From Neolewinella maritima (GTDB lineage Bacteria > Bacteroidota > Bacteroidia > Chitinophagales > Saprospiraceae), in the NCBI RefSeq assembly GCF_923081025.1, contig NZ_CAKLPZ010000001.1, positions 372,001-436,000 of the forward strand: a stretch of 64,000 nt of DNA, written 5' to 3'. The position numbers and the translations under genes were made by a program. A model generated the notes under the pieces. That model saw only the letters and a list, made by a program, of their open reading frames with translations. It was not told the origin of the DNA and did not search any database. Positions 25,407-35,202 of the stretch are shown here, in pieces (position 1 is the stretch's first letter; each line of letters opens with the position of its first letter).

Positions 25407-26186
25407 TTGGCCACCCCCGCCCCTCCGCTGCTTACCCTGACCACCGATTTTGGCCATGAGGACTTTCACCTCCCCCGCCTAAAGGCGCAGCTACTCACCA
25501 CCCAGCCCGGCCTGCAGATCGTAGACATTAGCCACAGTATACCGACCTACGACATCGTACGGGCCGCTTTCGTATTCAATAAGGTGTGGCAGCATTTTCC
25601 GAAGGGCACCATCCACCTGCTTAGCGTCAACGACTACTACCAGCCCCGCGGCCGGTTCCTGGCTACCTATCACGAAGGGCACTACTTCATCGGCCCCGAC
25701 AATGGTATCTTCTCCCTGCTGTTCGGCCTGGTCCCCGAGCAGACCTTTGTACTCGACGACTACGCGGCCGATGCCCCCCTGTACGCCATTTACGCCGGCG
25801 CGGTGGGCCACCTGACGCGGCGCAAGCCGTTTCACGAGATTGGTCTGCCGGCCACCCGCTACACCGAGCGACTGGCCTTTCAACCCGTGATCGGCCCCAA
25901 CTACATCCGGGGCACCGTCGTCTTCATCGACCGCTTCGACAACGTCACCACCAACATCAGCCGCGAGCTCTTCGAGCGGGTGGGGGAGGGACGGGGCTTC
26001 CAGCTGCAGATCAAGCGCATGCCCCCCCTGGACGGCCTGAGCTTCAACTACCACGACGTTCCCGAAGGAGAGCCCCTCTGCCGCTTCGACGCCGACGGAC
26101 AGCTGGAGCTCGCCGTAAACCTGGGCCGCGCCGCCCCGCTCCTGGGCATCCAGGTGGAGGATATGGTGCAGGTGGAGTTTTACTGA
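25407..26186 (+). CDS. S-adenosyl-L-methionine hydrolase (adenosine-forming)
   Basis: A 259-aa member of the SAM hydroxide adenosyltransferase (former DUF62) family, which splits SAM with water into adenosine and methionine. The N-terminus LLTLTTDFGHEDF carries the family Asp, followed by VDISHSIPTYDI, VNDYY, and GPDNGIFSLL. The C-terminal beta domain has VVFIDRFDNVTTNI. The start is TTG at 25407. A TTTCTTTG stretch about 30 nt upstream is a weak -7 candidate. It stands alone, and its end is 17 bp from the converging esterase. Confidence 0.9.
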   Translation: MATPAPPLLTLTTDFGHEDFHLPRLKAQLLTTQPGLQIVDISHSIPTYDIVRAAFVFNKVWQHFPKGTIHLLSVNDYYQPRGRFLATYHEGHYFIGPDNGIFSLLFGLVPEQTFVLDDYAADAPLYAIYAGAVGHLTRRKPFHEIGLPATRYTERLAFQPVIGPNYIRGTVVFIDRFDNVTTNISRELFERVGEGRGFQLQIKRMPPLDGLSFNYHDVPEGEPLCRFDADGQLELAVNLGRAAPLLGIQVEDMVQVEFY

Positions 26187-26202
26187 CCCCTTAACCCCTT
26201 CC

Positions 26203-26904
26203 CTAAATAAGGCTGACATAATGCGGAAACATCTCCAGCCACAGCGGCCAGTCGTGCTCCATATCGCCACGCACGTCGAGCCAGTGGTGGATGTTGCGCT
26301 GGCGGAGTTTTTCGGAGAACTTGAGGTTGTTGTCCAGGCAGATGTCCCAGTTGCTGGTGCCGAGGATGATCTTCATGTTCCAGAGCCAGGGGTCGTCGGC
26401 ACCGGTGATGAAGTCGGCCGGGTTGTTGAAGTAGGCGTTGTCGTCGTAGTAGCCGTGGAGGAAGGACTTGATGTCGAAGGCGCCGCTCATGCAGAACAGG
26501 TGGCTGACCGCTTCGGGGTGGCGGAAGGCGAAGTTGGTAGCGCTGAACCCGCCGAAGCTGATGCCCGCGCAGGCGATGCGGCCCGCAGGTGTGTTGTAGC
26601 GGATCTGGGGGACGAATTCTTCGTACAGGAACTTATCGTACTGGATGTGCCGCTCCAGCCGGTGCTTGGGGTGGATGCTGGCGTACCAGCTGGCGTCGTT
26701 GATGCTGTCGGGGCAGAAGACCTGCACGAAGCCGCGATCGATGAAGTAGCGTACCGACTCGATCATGCCACGGTCCTTGGCCTCAAAGTAGCTGCCTAGT
26801 GTAGTAGGGAAGATGACGAGCGGGTAGCCGCGGGTGCCGAAGGTGAGCACCTTGACGGAGTGACCGAGGTGGTGGCTGTAGAACTCAGAATAAGACTCTT
26901 GCAT
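26203..26904 (-). CDS. esterase D/enterochelin esterase-like hydrolase
   Basis: A 233-aa alpha/beta hydrolase without a signal peptide. The nucleophile elbow is CAGISFGGFSA (Ser in GxSxG), a catalytic His is in GDMEHDWPLW, and the Asp is upstream. The ATG at 26904 is chosen because it precedes the first family-like residues; the open frame upstream runs into the divergent esterase. It is most similar in layout to the esterase (DUF3327/YbbA-like) family acting on small acyl esters. Substrate unknown. It is divergent from a second esterase of the same superfamily. Confidence 0.83.
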   Translation of the reverse strand: MQESYSEFYSHHLGHSVKVLTFGTRGYPLVIFPTTLGSYFEAKDRGMIESVRYFIDRGFVQVFCPDSINDASWYASIHPKHRLERHIQYDKFLYEEFVPQIRYNTPAGRIACAGISFGGFSATNFAFRHPEAVSHLFCMSGAFDIKSFLHGYYDDNAYFNNPADFITGADDPWLWNMKIILGTSNWDICLDNNLKFSEKLRQRNIHHWLDVRGDMEHDWPLWLEMFPHYVSLI

Positions 26905-26952
26905 AGTGGGGCGGGAAGTGGCGGGCAAGGTAGTGAAGCCGGCGAATACGCC

Positions 26953-26960
26953 TACCTTCG
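26953..26960 (+). promoter_or_regulatory. -7 promoter element of the rightward esterase
   Basis: TACCTTCG ends 4 nt before the GTG at 26965, the same near-leaderless spacing seen at queA, lnt and cysQ. It supports that GTG as the start in place of the more upstream in-frame codon. Confidence 0.5.
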
Positions 26961-26964
26961 TAAC

Positions 26965-27801
26965 GTGGAACCCCTCACCTACCTCAAGCAACTGGCCGGC
27001 AGCCTGCTTTCGCGGCGCAAACGCCTGCTGCGGCGCACGTATACCCTGACCAGCACCCACCTCAACCGGCAGGTCCGCGTCGATGTGTACCGGCCGGCCG
27101 TGCCCCCCTGGCGCCTGCTTTCGCTGGTGGTATTTAATGACGGGCAGGACCTGGACCGGATGGACTTCCGCAAAACGCTCACCCAACTACTTAAAGAAAA
27201 GCAACTGCCGCCCACCCTCGTCGTAGGAGTACACGCCAACGACCGCCTGCGGGAGTATGGCACGGCCGGCCGCCGCAGCGACCAGGGCCACGGCGAACTG
27301 GCGGCAGCCTACGAGCAGTTCATCATAGAGGAGTTGGTGCCCTGGCTGGAGCTGCGCAACAACATCTACCACGGGCCGGAGCGGCGGGCCATTGCCGGCT
27401 TCAGCCTGGGTGGACTAAGCGCCTTCGACCTGGCCTGGCGGCACCCGCGGTACTTCCGCACTGCGGGCATATTCAGTGGATCCCTCTGGTACCGCAGCAA
27501 ACCCTTTGATCCCAAGCGGCCGGATGCTAACCGCATCGTACACGACTACGTCAGCCGGGCACGGCGGGGCATCACCAACCGCTTCTGGTTCATGGCCGGC
27601 ACGGCGGATGAAGAGGCCGACCGCAATAACAACGGCGTGATCGACTCCATCGACGATACGCTCCAGCTTATGGCACTGCTACAGCAGAAAGGTCTCAAGC
27701 CCGGCAAGGATATGGTGTACCGCGAAGTAGAGGGCGGAAAGCACGAGCCGGAAACATGGGGCAAAGTTGTCGGCGAGTTCCTGGTGTGGGCCGTGGGGTA
27801 G
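26965..27801 (+). CDS. esterase D-family alpha/beta hydrolase
   Basis: A 278-aa putative cytoplasmic esterase. The nucleophile elbow is IAGFSLGGLSAFDLAW, with Asp in the DANRI/GTADEE region and His in VEGGKHEPETW. The GTG start is preferred over the upstream frame because a TACCTTCG promoter box lies 4 nt before it and the sequence upstream overlaps the divergent esterase. The N-terminal RTYTLTSTHLNRQVRVDVYRP is the usual first strand pair of this family. Substrate unknown. Confidence 0.85.
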   Translation: MEPLTYLKQLAGSLLSRRKRLLRRTYTLTSTHLNRQVRVDVYRPAVPPWRLLSLVVFNDGQDLDRMDFRKTLTQLLKEKQLPPTLVVGVHANDRLREYGTAGRRSDQGHGELAAAYEQFIIEELVPWLELRNNIYHGPERRAIAGFSLGGLSAFDLAWRHPRYFRTAGIFSGSLWYRSKPFDPKRPDANRIVHDYVSRARRGITNRFWFMAGTADEEADRNNNGVIDSIDDTLQLMALLQQKGLKPGKDMVYREVEGGKHEPETWGKVVGEFLVWAVG

Positions 27802-27830
27802 GGGAGCTGGCGGTAGCGCCCGGGAGGCTG

Positions 27831-27838
27831 TACCTTCG
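27831..27838 (+). promoter_or_regulatory. -7 promoter element of the cysQ operon
   Basis: TACCTTCG ends 5 nt before the cysQ ATG. It probably drives the four-gene run cysQ to kynU, again with little or no leader. Confidence 0.55.
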
Positions 27839-27843
27839 CACCC

Positions 27844-28634
<791 letters not shown>

Positions 28635-28635
<1 letters not shown>

Positions 28636-29429
28636 TGCCTACCGCCCGCGGTCGTCGCCGTCCGCTATCCATCATCTACACCACCTACAACGAGCGGGAC
28701 ATCATCGCGCGCTCGCTGGCCAGCGTGGCAGACTGGAGCGACGATCTCGTCGTAGTGGATAGCTTCAGCACCGACGGCACGGCCGAACTCCTCGCCGACA
28801 CGCCGGGCGTGACCCTACTACAGCGCGCCTACACCGGCCCTTCCGACCAGAAGAACTGGGCCATCGCCCGGGCACGGCACGACTATATCCTACTGCTGGA
28901 CGCCGACGAGATCGTCACCCCCGCCCTGCGCGCCGAGGTAGATACTCTACTGGCGGCCCCCGAGCTACTCGATGCCTACTGGATCGGTCGCGACAACCAC
29001 TTCATGGGCCGGCGCATCTACCACAGCGGCTGGGCCGGGGACCGGGTGGTGCGCTTCTTTCACCGCGACCGGGCGCGCTACGACAGCAAACAGGTACACG
29101 AGGAGATCGAGCTGGCGGGACTGCGTGTCGGACATCTGAACGGCCGGCTGCTACACTATACGTATAAGAACCTCGACCACTTCCTCGACAAGACGCGGCG
29201 CTACGCCCGGTGGAAGGCCCAGGACCAGGCGGAGCGCACGCCCCGCATCACGGCTTACCACCTGCTGGGCAAGCCCGTGTTCCGCTTCGTCAAGCACTAC
29301 CTGATCCAGGGGGGCTTCCGCGACGGGCGCGAGGGGCTGCTGCTGAGCGTCATCATTTCGTACGGGGTATTCCTGCGCTACGCCTACCTGCTGGCCGATC
29401 GGCGAAAAGTAGCATCTTTGCACGACTAA
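28635..29429 (+). CDS. family 2 glycosyltransferase (WaaE/KdtX-like)
   Basis: A 264-aa GT-A fold glycosyltransferase, probably adding a sugar to the LPS core or another surface glycan. It has IIYTTYNERDIIARSLASV at the N-terminus, DSFSTDGTAEL, and the DxD-containing LLDADEIVTP. RLLHYTYKNLDHFLDKTRRYA and the C-terminal HYLIQGGFRDGREGL are typical of WaaE-type enzymes. It shares one base with cysQ and is 10 bp from the next gene. Confidence 0.9.
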
Positions 29430-29439
29430 GCCCCCCACT

Positions 29440-30678
29440 TTGGAGCCACCTAAATTTATTGTTATTGGAGGAGGCGTCGCCGGCCTGATCGCCGCTCAGA
29501 CCCTCGAAGCTGCCGGCCACGCCCCCGTGCTGCTCGAAGCGGCCGACGCCGTGGGCGGACGGCTGCGTACCGACGAGGTGGACGGCTTCCGGCTCGACCG
29601 CGGCTTCCAGGTCCTACTCACCCAGTATCCGGAGGTCAAACGCTACCTCGACCTGCGGGCGCTGGGTGTGGAGAAGTTTCGTCCGGGTGCCCACGTGCAC
29701 ACGCGGCAGCAGCACTTTCGCTTCGCCGATCCGCTGCGGGAGCCGGCGCAGTTGTTCCGCTCGGCGCTCTCTCCGGTAGGTACGCTGCAGGATAAGATCC
29801 GCCTGGCGCAGCTCGGCTTCAAGGTGATGCGGCTCACGCCCGAGGAGTGCTTTACGGGATTCGATGAGCAGTCTACCATCGACTACCTCTGGGAGTACGG
29901 CTTCAGCGAGCAGATCGTGGAGCGCTTCTTCCGGCCCTTCTTCGGGGGCATTTTCGTGGAGCAGAAATTACTGACCCCGGCGGCCATGTTCCGCTTCATC
30001 CTCAAGATGTTTGCCCAGGGGGATGCTGTGCTGCCCGCGGAGGGCATCGAGGCGATCCCTAAGCAACTGGCCGGAAAACTAGCCCGCACCGAGATCCGTC
30101 TCGGCACCCGCGTACGCGCCCTGACGGACGACACGGTGACCCTGGATGACGGTAGTACCCTGGAGGCCCGGGCGGTCATCGTGGCCTGTGCACCCGATGC
30201 GCTGTTTCCCCAGCTGGCCGGCACGGTCCGCGCGTGGCGTAGCACCACCAACCTGTACTACTACAGCACACGCCGCCTGAAGGAGAACCGCCTGATCAAC
30301 CTGGTGGCCGACCCCACCAGCACCATCAATACCTTCTGCGTGCTCGACGAGGTAGCGCCCACCTATAAGCAACAGGGACAAGGCGGCTCGCTGATCAGCG
30401 TGAGTCTGAAGGCCTGCCCCGATACTGACAGCATCGCCCAGGTGGAGCAGGATCTGCTGCGCCACAGCCGGCTGCCCAACGACGCGCTGCGCCTGCTGAA
30501 GCGCTACGATATCGAGCACGCCCTGCCGGAGCTGGACGCCGTGTCCTACAGCTACCAGGCTACGCAGAGCCGGCTCATCGACCGCGTATTCCTGGCCGGC
30601 GACCAACAACTCAACGGCTCCCTGGACGCCGCCATGCGCAGCGGACGGCTGGCGGCGGAGGGCGCACTACGTACCTAG
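29440..30678 (+). CDS. FAD-dependent amine oxidase/protoporphyrinogen oxidase-like protein
   Basis: A 412-aa flavoprotein. The N-terminal dinucleotide-binding motif VIGGGVAGLIAAQTLEAAGH is followed by the GG-doublet region VGGRLRTDEVDGFRLDRGFQVL, and the C-terminal FAD motif is VFLAGDQQLNGSLDAAMRSGR. The family includes phytoene desaturase-like and protoporphyrinogen oxidase-like enzymes; the substrate cannot be told from sequence. The start is TTG. It lies between the glycosyltransferase and kynU with gaps of 10 and 3 bp. GCATCTTTG just inside the preceding gene could be an internal promoter. Confidence 0.85.
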   Translation: MEPPKFIVIGGGVAGLIAAQTLEAAGHAPVLLEAADAVGGRLRTDEVDGFRLDRGFQVLLTQYPEVKRYLDLRALGVEKFRPGAHVHTRQQHFRFADPLREPAQLFRSALSPVGTLQDKIRLAQLGFKVMRLTPEECFTGFDEQSTIDYLWEYGFSEQIVERFFRPFFGGIFVEQKLLTPAAMFRFILKMFAQGDAVLPAEGIEAIPKQLAGKLARTEIRLGTRVRALTDDTVTLDDGSTLEARAVIVACAPDALFPQLAGTVRAWRSTTNLYYYSTRRLKENRLINLVADPTSTINTFCVLDEVAPTYKQQGQGGSLISVSLKACPDTDSIAQVEQDLLRHSRLPNDALRLLKRYDIEHALPELDAVSYSYQATQSRLIDRVFLAGDQQLNGSLDAAMRSGRLAAEGALRT

Positions 30679-30681
30679 CCC

Positions 30682-31905
30682 ATGCTGCGCGACCACTTCC
30701 ACCTGCCCCGCAATGCCGACGGCGAGCCCCTGATTTATCTATGTGGCAACAGCCTCGGCCTGCAACCCAAAGCGGCCCAACAGCAACTGACCGAAGACCT
30801 GCAGAGCTGGCAGCAGCGCGGCGTAGAGGGCTGGTGGGAGGGCCCCGACGGCGGCTGGCTCGGCTACCACCGGCGGCTGCAGGACGGACTGGCCGCGATC
30901 GTAGGTGCACAGCCCGATGAGGTAGTGGCCACCAATGCCCTGACGGTCAACCTGCACCTCCTCATGGTGTCGTTCTTCCGGCCGGCGGGGCGCAGGTGCA
31001 AGGTGATCATGGAAAGCGGAGCCTTCCCGAGCGATCAGCACGCGGTACGGGCGCAGCTACACTTTCACGGATTGGACCCGGACGAGCACCTGATCGAGGT
31101 GAGTCCGCGGGAAGGGGAGTCAACGATCGCTACCGCAGACATCGTAGCTGCCATCGAGGAAGCCGGCGACACGCTGGCCCTGGTGCTGTGGACCGGCGTA
31201 CAGTACTACACTGGGCAGTACTTCGCACTGGGTGAGATCGCCGCGGCGGGCCGGGCGGTGGGCGCACGGGTGGGCTTCGACCTGGCGCATGCGGTGGGTA
31301 ACGTGCCGCTGCAGCTGCACAACTGGGGCTGTGACTTTGCCGTCTGGTGCAACTACAAATACCTCAACGGAGGCCCCGGCGCGCCGGGCGGGCTATTCGT
31401 CCACGCCCGCCACGCCGAAGACGAGCAGCTACCCCGCTTTGCCGGCTGGTGGGGGCACCGGGAGAGCGACCGGTTTGCGATGAAGCCGGACTTTCGTCCG
31501 GAACACGGGGCGGCGGGCTGGCAGGTATCGACCGTACCGGTGCTGGGCCTGGGCCCCCTGCTGGCGGGCCTGCCATTATTCGAGCGGGCAGGTGGGGTGG
31601 AAGTGCTGCGTGCGCAGAGTATCGTGCTGACTTCAGCGCTGTACGAGCAGGTCAGTCAGTTGCCGGACGTGCGTATCCTGACGAGCGCCGATCCCGCGCA
31701 GCGGGGCGCACAGCTGTCGGTGTACATTCCTGGTGAGCGACCCGATCTGGAGCGGCAACTGAGCCGCGCGGGGCTGGTGTGCGACTACCGGCAGGACAAT
31801 CTGGATGGCAGCGGCGGCGGCGTGCTCCGGCTGGCTCCCGCTCCGCTCTACAATACGGCCGATGAGGTGGCTGCAGTAGCTACCTTATTGGAGCGCGTCC
31901 TGTAG
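30682..31905 (+). CDS. kynU: kynureninase
   Basis: PLP enzyme cleaving kynurenine (or 3-hydroxykynurenine) to anthranilate (or 3-hydroxyanthranilate) and alanine. It is 407 aa. The N-terminus has LIYLCGNSLGLQPK, the substrate region has LTVNLHLLMVSFFRP, and the Schiff-base Lys is in CNYKYLNGGPG. LRLAPAPLYNT sits near the end. It is the last gene of the cysQ operon. No kynurenine formamidase or tryptophan dioxygenase is present in the window. Confidence 0.94.
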   Translation: MLRDHFHLPRNADGEPLIYLCGNSLGLQPKAAQQQLTEDLQSWQQRGVEGWWEGPDGGWLGYHRRLQDGLAAIVGAQPDEVVATNALTVNLHLLMVSFFRPAGRRCKVIMESGAFPSDQHAVRAQLHFHGLDPDEHLIEVSPREGESTIATADIVAAIEEAGDTLALVLWTGVQYYTGQYFALGEIAAAGRAVGARVGFDLAHAVGNVPLQLHNWGCDFAVWCNYKYLNGGPGAPGGLFVHARHAEDEQLPRFAGWWGHRESDRFAMKPDFRPEHGAAGWQVSTVPVLGLGPLLAGLPLFERAGGVEVLRAQSIVLTSALYEQVSQLPDVRILTSADPAQRGAQLSVYIPGERPDLERQLSRAGLVCDYRQDNLDGSGGGVLRLAPAPLYNTADEVAAVATLLERVL

Positions 31906-31971
31906 CCGACCCATATGCGAAAACCTCAGGGCTTATATTGCAGTTATACCAGCGACCAGCACCTAGCACGC

Positions 31972-32046
31972 ATGACTATTTTTATCCTGGCGGTACTTGC
32001 CCTGATCGGGGTTTACCTCTCCGGCGACCTCCGCATAAGCCAGTAA
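31972..32046 (+). CDS. 24-aa single-transmembrane peptide (candidate small protein)
   Basis: A short frame from ATG 31972 to TAA 32046 encodes MTIFILAVLALIGVYLSGDL plus four residues: one hydrophobic helix with a charged tail. Its stop lies 2 bp before the TTG start of the DUF3089 lipoprotein and in a different frame, which would suit translational coupling. It could be a membrane leader peptide or chance; conservation has not been checked. Confidence 0.35.
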   Translation: MTIFILAVLALIGVYLSGDLRISQ

Positions 32047-32048
32047 AT

Positions 32049-33056
32049 TTGCTCCGTATCTTCTCCCTCACGCTCTGCCTCTGCGCGGGGTGTGCGTCCG
32101 TGCCCGATCTGCCTTCGGTAGACTCTTTTCCGGTCCCCCCACCCCCCGATTACGCCGAGCAGCAGCACTGGGCTGCGCTACCTACTACCGACGATGCCGC
32201 CGACCGTACGCCCAGCGATACCATCCCGGACGGTCAGGCTACGGCTAAGGCCGACGTCTTCTTCGTCCACCCCACGATCTACCGCGACACCCGCGAGGGC
32301 AATGCCTACTGGAATGCTTCCCTAGCCGATGCCGAGCTCAACGAAGCGGTCGACGAAAGCACCATCCTTAACCAGGCCAGCGTGTTCAATGCAGCTGGTA
32401 AGGTCTATGCCCCGCGCTACCGGCAGGCTAACCTGAGCGTATTCTACGACGAGGGGGCCGCCGTCAAGCAGCGCGCACTCGACACCGCCTATACGGACGT
32501 GCTGGCCGCCTTCGATCATTACCTGACGCACTTCAATGAGGGGCGTCCCATCATCCTGGCGGCCCACAGCCAGGGTACGCTGCATACGATCCGACTGTTG
32601 CAGGACCGCTTCGTGGGCACCGCCCTGCACCCGCAACTCGTGGCCGCTTACCTGGTGGGCATGCCGGTACGCAAAGACGAGTTTGCCGATATCCCGGTCT
32701 GTACCGAGCCTACGCAGACCGGCTGCTTCGTCAGTTGGCGCACCTACCGCGAAGACTACGTGCCGAGTGCACAGCGGGACGATCCGGCCATTGCCGTGGT
32801 CAATCCCCTCAGCTGGACCACCTCCACCGACCGGGCCCCGATCGCGCTCAACCGGGGCGGCGTACTGTACAATTACGACGGGGGCATAAAACCGGAACTC
32901 GTGTGGGCCGAGATCCGCGGTGCGTTCCTCTACACCAACAAGCCGAAGTTTTTTGGCAACATCTTCTTCCGCTCGCAGAACTACCACGTCGCGGACTACA
33001 ACTTCTTCTGGATGAACGTGCGGGAGAATGCGGTGGGGCGGGTTGGGGAGTTTTAG
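32049..33056 (+). CDS. DUF3089 alpha/beta hydrolase-like lipoprotein
   Basis: A 335-aa protein from the TTG at 32049, chosen because it is directly followed by a signal-like segment LRIFSLTLCLCAGCASVPD whose Cys may be lipidated; the frame is open further upstream without signal character. The core is DUF3089: ADVFFVHPTIYRDT, VYAPRYRQANLSVFYDEG, and the nucleophile-like AAHSQGTLHTIRLL. The C-terminal NYHVADYNFFWMNVRENA is typical of the family, whose substrate is unknown. Confidence 0.83.
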   Translation: MLRIFSLTLCLCAGCASVPDLPSVDSFPVPPPPDYAEQQHWAALPTTDDAADRTPSDTIPDGQATAKADVFFVHPTIYRDTREGNAYWNASLADAELNEAVDESTILNQASVFNAAGKVYAPRYRQANLSVFYDEGAAVKQRALDTAYTDVLAAFDHYLTHFNEGRPIILAAHSQGTLHTIRLLQDRFVGTALHPQLVAAYLVGMPVRKDEFADIPVCTEPTQTGCFVSWRTYREDYVPSAQRDDPAIAVVNPLSWTTSTDRAPIALNRGGVLYNYDGGIKPELVWAEIRGAFLYTNKPKFFGNIFFRSQNYHVADYNFFWMNVRENAVGRVGEF

Positions 33057-33060
33057 TGTT

Positions 33061-33120
33061 GTAGTTCTGTAGGCGGGTGGGATAGGTATGATAGGCGGGC
33101 GGGGGCGCGGGTGCGGATGG
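33061..33120 (+). repeat. dispersed GC-rich repeat, copy related to 19372-19448
   Basis: GTAGTTCTGTAG, then GATAGGTATGATAGGC, then GGGCGGGGGCGCGGGTGC aligns with TAGTTCTGTGG, GATAGGCATGCTAGGC and GGGCGGGGCCGCGGGTGC at 19380-19448. Only this one arm is present, with no inverted partner nearby. Intergenic, no coding potential. Confidence 0.6.
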
Positions 33121-33198
33121 TTTGGGTGATAAGGGGGTGTGGAGATCGTGCTGGCGAACAGGCGTTGGTTGGCCGACGTTTCGCGAGAAAACAAACCA

Positions 33199-33705
33199 AT
33201 GGGTAAGACCGAAAATCTATTTAGCCGGGAGGCGATCGAGCAGATCAAGAAGATCTGTGACGACACGCGTACGACCATGTTCTGTACCGATCTGGGGGCA
33301 CGACCCTTTAGCTCCACTCCGATGGCGCATCAGCAGGTAGAGAACGATGGCTCCATCTGGTTCTTTAGCGCAAAGGATAGTGATCGCAACGCCGACCTGA
33401 AACGCGATCCGGAAGCCCAGCTGATCTGGTCGAGTGACGAGAACAACGAATACCTGAGTCTGTATGGCGAAGCCCACGTAGTGTACGACCTGCAGAAAGC
33501 GGAGGAGCTCTGGAGTCCTATGGTCAAGGTCTGGTTCCAGGAAGGACCCACGGACCCTAACCTGAGCCTTATTCACTTCCAGCCTAAGCAGGGCTACTAC
33601 TGGGATACACAGCACGGCAAGGTGGTGGCCTTTGCCAAGATGGCCGCCTCGGTGGTGGTAGGTAAGACCATGGACGACGGCGTACAGGGCGCGATCAAGC
33701 CCTAG
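33199..33705 (+). CDS. pyridoxamine 5'-phosphate oxidase-family (general stress protein 26-like)
   Basis: A 168-aa FMN-binding split-barrel protein. The ATG at 33199 is preferred to an upstream in-frame GTG at 33139, because the residues before it (rich in Arg and Trp) look unlike the family. Segments MFCTDLGARPFSSTPM, GSIWFFSAKDSDRNADL and YLSLYGEAHVVYD match the general stress protein 26 type, probably an oxidoreductase or flavin carrier. Upstream, 33061-33120, is a copy of a dispersed repeat. Confidence 0.83.
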   Translation: MGKTENLFSREAIEQIKKICDDTRTTMFCTDLGARPFSSTPMAHQQVENDGSIWFFSAKDSDRNADLKRDPEAQLIWSSDENNEYLSLYGEAHVVYDLQKAEELWSPMVKVWFQEGPTDPNLSLIHFQPKQGYYWDTQHGKVVAFAKMAASVVVGKTMDDGVQGAIKP

Positions 33706-33829
33706 TAAGCTGTAGTCGTCTGTAAACGAATATAATCGCAAGTAAGCGGATACTTGACCACTAGCGGTGTGAGCGGGGAGGAGCTTTGTGGACATCAACC
33801 ACATCCTTCATCCCTAGAATATACCGCTA

Positions 33830-34561
33830 GTGACTACTTCCGAACTTCTTACTTTACTCGACGCCCTCCACAACGCCACCAATCCGCTGACCGGGGAGGC
33901 CGTAGCTGCTACCAGCTGCCTGAATGATACTGCTGTCCGCAGTGGCATCAATCAACTGATCCGTACGCTCCGCGACGAGGATGCAGTGGCCACCACCATT
34001 TCTGAAGCCGAGATCACCACCAGCTGCGCCAGTCTGCGTGAACTGGGCTACGCCCCGACCGTCAGCCAGTTGGCTAAGGTGTTTATCGGGAGCCGTAGCA
34101 TCGTCGATCCACGGCTACGGGGCCTGGCCAGCTACCGTAAGTACCGGGGCGTGCTCACCCGGCGGGCGATCGCCGAACTCCTGAGTCTGCACCGGGAGCT
34201 CATCGAGGGACCCAAGCCAGCGCGTAGCCGGCAGGATAAGCCCTGGCGTACGGTAGACTTTTTCGACACGGATGGCTTCGACAAGCTTTCTGAAGCAAAG
34301 GCCACTGAGCTGTACCGGGAGGTGGAGGCACTGGGGCTGCGCAAGGTCACCGCCAAACTACCCGATTACATGGTCCGGGCCCGTACCCACCTGCCGCGCT
34401 CCTTCGAGCCCTGGACACAGGAGGAGCGGGCCTTACTGATCGAAGCGATGTGCTACACCAACGATGGGGAGAAGCTGGCTTCGGTTTTTGGCCGCTCCGA
34501 GTCAGCCATCCGACAAGAGGGCAAACGCCTGATCTGGAACAGCCAGCAGCGGGTGGCCTGA
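33830..34561 (+). CDS. unknown protein with C-terminal SANT/Myb-like helix bundle
   Basis: A 243-aa soluble protein from GTG. I do not recognise the N-terminal two-thirds, which are helical and begin LLTLLDALHNATNPLTGE. The last 50 residues, PWTQEERALLIEAMCYTNDG then LASVFGRSESAIRQEGKRLIW, have the spacing of a SANT/Myb DNA-binding repeat (Trp, acidic turn, RSxxAIRxxxxRL). It could be a DNA-binding regulator, though regulated genes are not evident. It precedes msrA by 36 bp on the same strand. Confidence 0.7.
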   Translation: MTTSELLTLLDALHNATNPLTGEAVAATSCLNDTAVRSGINQLIRTLRDEDAVATTISEAEITTSCASLRELGYAPTVSQLAKVFIGSRSIVDPRLRGLASYRKYRGVLTRRAIAELLSLHRELIEGPKPARSRQDKPWRTVDFFDTDGFDKLSEAKATELYREVEALGLRKVTAKLPDYMVRARTHLPRSFEPWTQEERALLIEAMCYTNDGEKLASVFGRSESAIRQEGKRLIWNSQQRVA

Positions 34562-34597
34562 GTCGACCGAACCGGAGGTCCGGAGTGTTCTTTTGGG

Positions 34598-35098
34598 GTG
34601 TCAAGTCTACAGCGGATCGGATTGGGCGGCGGATGCCACTGGTGCACCGAGGGTGTATTCGTGTCGCTAGCCGGCGTAGCGCGGGTGGAGCAGGGCTGGA
34701 TCGCTTCGGTGCCGCCCCACGCCACACCCTCCGAAGCGGTGGTGGTGCACTACGATCCAGCGGTGATCGCACTGGGTGAGCTGCTTGCCGTCCACCTGGA
34801 GACCCACGCGGCTACCGTGGCGCATGCCCTGCGGCACAAGTACCGCTCGGCAGTGTACACCTTCGGGGAGCAGGATGCTGGTCCCTGCCGTAGTCTGCTG
34901 GCCGAGCTGGCAGTCGATCATCTGGGTGAACTACAGACGCGGGTCCTTCCCTTCGTACAGTTTACGCCCTCGCTGCCGGAGCATCAGGATTACTACCGCA
35001 GTGATCCGGAGCGCCCGTTTTGCCGTCGCTACATTGCGCCCAAGCTGAATCGACTACGCCGCGAACGTCCGGGCCTTTTTTTTGGTAATAAGCAATAA
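34598..35098 (+). CDS. msrA: peptide methionine sulfoxide reductase A
   Basis: Repairs oxidised methionine in proteins. The 166-aa protein keeps the active-site segment GLGGGCHWCTEGVF; the usual GCFWC is GCHWC here, with the nucleophilic Cys intact. QFTPSLPEHQDYYRSDPERPFC is the conserved HQxYY region, and the Cys at the end could be resolving. The start is GTG. It precedes gldL by 104 bp with no obvious terminator, but no functional link to gliding is implied. Confidence 0.9.
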   Translation: MSSLQRIGLGGGCHWCTEGVFVSLAGVARVEQGWIASVPPHATPSEAVVVHYDPAVIALGELLAVHLETHAATVAHALRHKYRSAVYTFGEQDAGPCRSLLAELAVDHLGELQTRVLPFVQFTPSLPEHQDYYRSDPERPFCRRYIAPKLNRLRRERPGLFFGNKQ

Positions 35099-35202
35099 GG
35101 GCCTCGATCAAATGGTTAAAACCCCGTTCATCAAACCCGTCTATTGGCGCCGCGAATCGTGGTTGTCAACCTCCACATTCTCCCGTTAAACAGTTTTCAC
35201 TT

